Part shown: one piece after another, positions 61,615-64,000 of the stretch
Numbering within the stretch: the first letter of the stretch is position 1
Layout: each line of letters begins with the position of its first letter
Assembly: GCA_040954595.2 (NCBI GenBank)
Contig: CM082581.2
Location: forward strand, 9,300,001-9,364,000
Direction of reading: 5' to 3'
Source of the DNA: Balanoglossus misakiensis
Lineage: Eukaryota; Hemichordata
DNA length: 64,000 nucleotides
The notes under the pieces: model-generated
The model's input: only the letters and a program-made list of their open reading frames with translations
The model's database searches: none
Told to the model about the DNA's origin: nothing
Program-made: the position numbers and the translations under genes

Positions 61615-61653
61615 TCCGGCATCTCTCGAGTCACTCATCCTGATTATGCAAAT

Positions 61654-61725
61654 ATCAAAATGCCAAAGGTCACGACCAATGTATGCTATGATCAAAATGC
61701 CAAAGGTCATAACCAATGTTTGTTT
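61654..61725 (+). repeat. 37-bp tandem duplication, two copies
   Basis: Copies start at 61654 and 61691. Each contains ATCAAAATGCCAAAGGTCA followed by a CCAATGT word, with a few differences. Each copy carries an AAAGGTCA half-site. Confidence 0.75.
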
Positions 61726-61727
61726 GC

Positions 61728-62604
61728 AGGAAGATAAAAAGCCTAACGAATCCATGTATCTTATCCAGTCTAACGCTGAACAGGTCCTCAGTCGGACATC
61801 AGGTGAAATTTCAGTCAGTTTTGCTCCGTTTTGGGTTCTCAAATCGAAGTTCCGGTGAAAGGTAAGACGGTAAACAGAGATGAGGTTCTGCCAGACCACG
61901 TACACATGTGGGATGATGTACATTCATCATGTCATCAAACTAGGCGCGAGTCTGCTCGATATTTTCTGTTACATGTACAACACTGTTTAAAAGACAGACA
62001 GGCGATTCAACATAAATGCATTTGCGAGACAGTTGACGAGAATTATCCATCATAATCCATAGCCTACACCTCCATTTGATTTGCACTGTCCTATCCCTAT
62101 ATCACGTACTGACGTAGATACATTTGTGTTGTATGCGATATTCATATGCATGATATGGGGACGTGACTTCTCGTTCGTGCTAGACGTGTGACTTTATTTG
62201 ATAATCGATTGATCTGAGCCAGAGGTTAACTAGTCTATGATAACAGTACTAAATTACATGGACACCATCAAATGAGACAGTGCATTCCCACACAGCATAA
62301 TTTTCAGCACAAGTACTTTGTGTATTTCTCATGAACAATGTTGAAACACCAATTTGCAAGCTTAGGGCTTCATAATGTTGTTGACCCTATCATGGCCTTT
62401 ACATAAACAAGCATTCCTTTGTTTACTCATTGCACTCGACACTTTCTCACCTGGGGCGTTCAATTCACTGGCATACAATACCTGTTTACCCAGCAACATT
62501 GTCAAACAGATGTTGACCTTTGGCAGCAAATGCTACAATTGGCCAAAGTTACCTGCAATACATATAGGTTATCTTGACCCAATAATCTATTGTCTCTTTT
62601 ACAG
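61728..62604. other. Intergenic or upstream part of the adducin-like gene
   Basis: No confident exon. A TTTGCAG acceptor-like sequence near 61730 opens a short frame to about 61858 without recognisable content. Untranslated first exons of the adducin-like gene may lie here. Confidence 0.35.
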
Positions 62605-62620
62605 CCCAAGATTTGCAAAT

Positions 62621-64000
62621 ATGGCATATAAACCAGAGATGAATGGAGACTTTGAGAAGCTATTAGAAAATAAACTAAAAGTTGTAAGTATTTCACTTAT
62701 ATTGTTTGAGTTTAAAACTTGGACCTGTTATACCGCGTCACAATATTCACACACATGACCAATTGGCCAAAATCCATGATCTGCTTGTCTTACAGACTGG
62801 TCGGCATCAACAGAAATTCCCAATACATGATGATGAGTTGGATGAAAGTGACATGACCCAGGGGGAGAAGGAGCTAAGATGCAAATTAGCTGCTGTCTAC
62901 AGATTGTTGGATTTCCACGGATGGACGGCTAATATTTATAACCACATAACAGTAAGTGCATGCACAGAAAATAAGTTATCTTTGAACTGTTGTCTGCAGT
63001 TGTCAACTTTGAACTTCCAGTCATCTTCACAGCTGTAGGGAAAAGTGGCTATTATCTACTGTTGTTTTTCTTCCTTTGCTATTTCTCTTGTTCTTTGTAT
63101 TGCTTCTTGCAGGCAAGGATATCCACTGAAGATGAGCATTTCTTGATCAACCCATTTGGATTGTTCTACTACGAAGTGACGGCGTCCAATCTGGTCAAGA
63201 TCGACTTGGAGGGTGACATCCTTGATCCAGGCACCACAGACTATGGTTGCAACAAGGCAGGCTGGACTCTCCACTCAGCTATACACGCTGCCAGACCAGA
63301 CATCCAGTGTGTCATCCATCTGCACACACCGGCCGGAGCTGCTGTGAGTTCCCGTTTTTCGGAATTTCACTCAATGCCAGTTTGCTGTGGTGGAGTTTTG
63401 GTAGTATGCAGTGTTTTGAAGGCAGACAAGGGTTGCCCGAACCAATACATGTAGTTTCCCGTTCTGATTTGAGGGGTTTCAATATTTTATTTTGAATGAA
63501 TCAGGTGCTCAACCTTTTTTGAATCCACATTTTGTTTCAGGTATCTTGTATGAAGTGTGGACTGCTAAGGTGTTGTCAGGAATCACTGATCGTCGGGGAT
63601 GTGGCTTATCACCCTTACAGTGGTATTCTGGTGGACGAGAAAGAAAGGAAATTGATAGCCGAGAATTTAGGACCTACTGCTAAGGTATGACCAAATAAAA
63701 TAAGTAGAAACTTGTATGCGTTCTGATGAAGGCAGAATTTGTGAGAAATTTGTAAGATTTTATGAATTTAAAGGGGACTGTGTTTTTGGTAGATTTCAAC
63801 CATGTGGAAATGGCTGTGTGACCTTAAGAATGGCCACAAATGTAGTCATGTGTGTGGTTTCCACACTTTGGACATTGCCGCAAGGACCCAGTGTATGACA
63901 ATGATGATATCGTGTCTTCCTGCAGATCATGATTTTGCATAACCATGGTTTAGCGGTGTGCGGTGAAACCATAGAGGAGGCGTATTATCTGCTGATTTTG
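62621..64000 (+). CDS. Adducin-like protein, class II aldolase/adducin head (partial, runs off the window)
   Basis: Coding exons: 62621-62683 (exon opens at the acceptor before 62605), 62796-62951, 63113-63343, 63541-63684, 63926 to the window end, all in phase. The predicted product starts [18 protein letters not shown] and goes straight into the head domain ([21 protein letters not shown]). It lacks the counterpart of the upstream adducin's second exon. Exon 3 is 231 nt, the same length and phase as adducin exon 4. The HxH pair is intact ([10 protein letters not shown]142 and H144), and LHNHG is present at 202-206. An intron after GPTAK is absent from the neighbour. Family knowledge: class II aldolases bind zinc through three such His residues, whereas adducins are considered non-enzymatic. 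The 3' end is outside the window, so a MARCKS tail cannot be judged. The start codon is tentative, because the frame is open upstream of the acceptor. Confidence 0.88.

Noticed and set aside
61646-61858. 70-codon frame after an acceptor-like TTTGCAG, as an alternative last exon or adducin-like first exon
   Set aside because: It covers the 37-bp tandem duplication, lies after a good poly(A) signal, and has no counterpart in adducin N-termini.

Overview
This window is animal nuclear DNA. Genes are split by GT-AG introns, the non-coding DNA is AT-rich and full of simple repeats, and there are no bacterial-type operons. The proteins (26S proteasome subunit Rpn10/PSMD4, adducin, a WBP1/WBP1L-type membrane adaptor, a Golgi carbohydrate sulfotransferase) are metazoan. 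Sequence divergence from the human proteins, modest intron sizes and the TACATGTA and poly-G/poly-C texture suggest an invertebrate bilaterian (marine deuterostome or lophotrochozoan). The phylum cannot be fixed by eye.

Layout, all confident genes on the + strand: (1) 2753-4060, intronless type II membrane carbohydrate 6-O-sulfotransferase-like gene. (2) 7708-14471, WBP1/WBP1L-like gene in five exons, with a signal-peptide exon 4.7 kb upstream of the Cys-rich exon. (3) 19537-22843, PSMD4/Rpn10 in nine exons, giving 405 aa with three ubiquitin-interacting motifs. (4) About 22.9-46.2 kb, a long stretch without a confident gene; it holds microsatellites, poly-G tracts, three perfect RFX X-box palindromes, nuclear-receptor half-site clusters and a broken minus-strand coding-like region at 42.4-43.4 kb. 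(5) 46198-56173, a full adducin gene in thirteen exons, 734 aa, with head, neck and MARCKS-like tail. (6) 60647-61407, a three-exon gene for a 113-aa membrane-anchored protein with six cysteines, function unknown. (7) 62621 to the window end, a second, partial adducin-like gene that shares intron positions with gene 5.

Exon joins were checked by reading phase across every junction and by remembered homology. The adducin model sums to 2205 nt, PSMD4 to 1218 nt and the WBP1L-like model to 966 nt, all in frame. The genes look like independent housekeeping or cell-structure loci and not a pathway cluster. The one clear local relationship is the tandem adducin / adducin-like pair, separated by the small Cys-rich gene.

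I found no clearly new biological system. The most informative items are the diverged adducin pair (loss of one aldolase-type metal His in the full-length copy, an extra intron in the short copy), the three-UIM Rpn10, the hairpin in PSMD4 intron 3, the unidentified broken reading frame near 43 kb, and the TISU/YY1-like element at the adducin start codon with an intronic ATGGC cluster.
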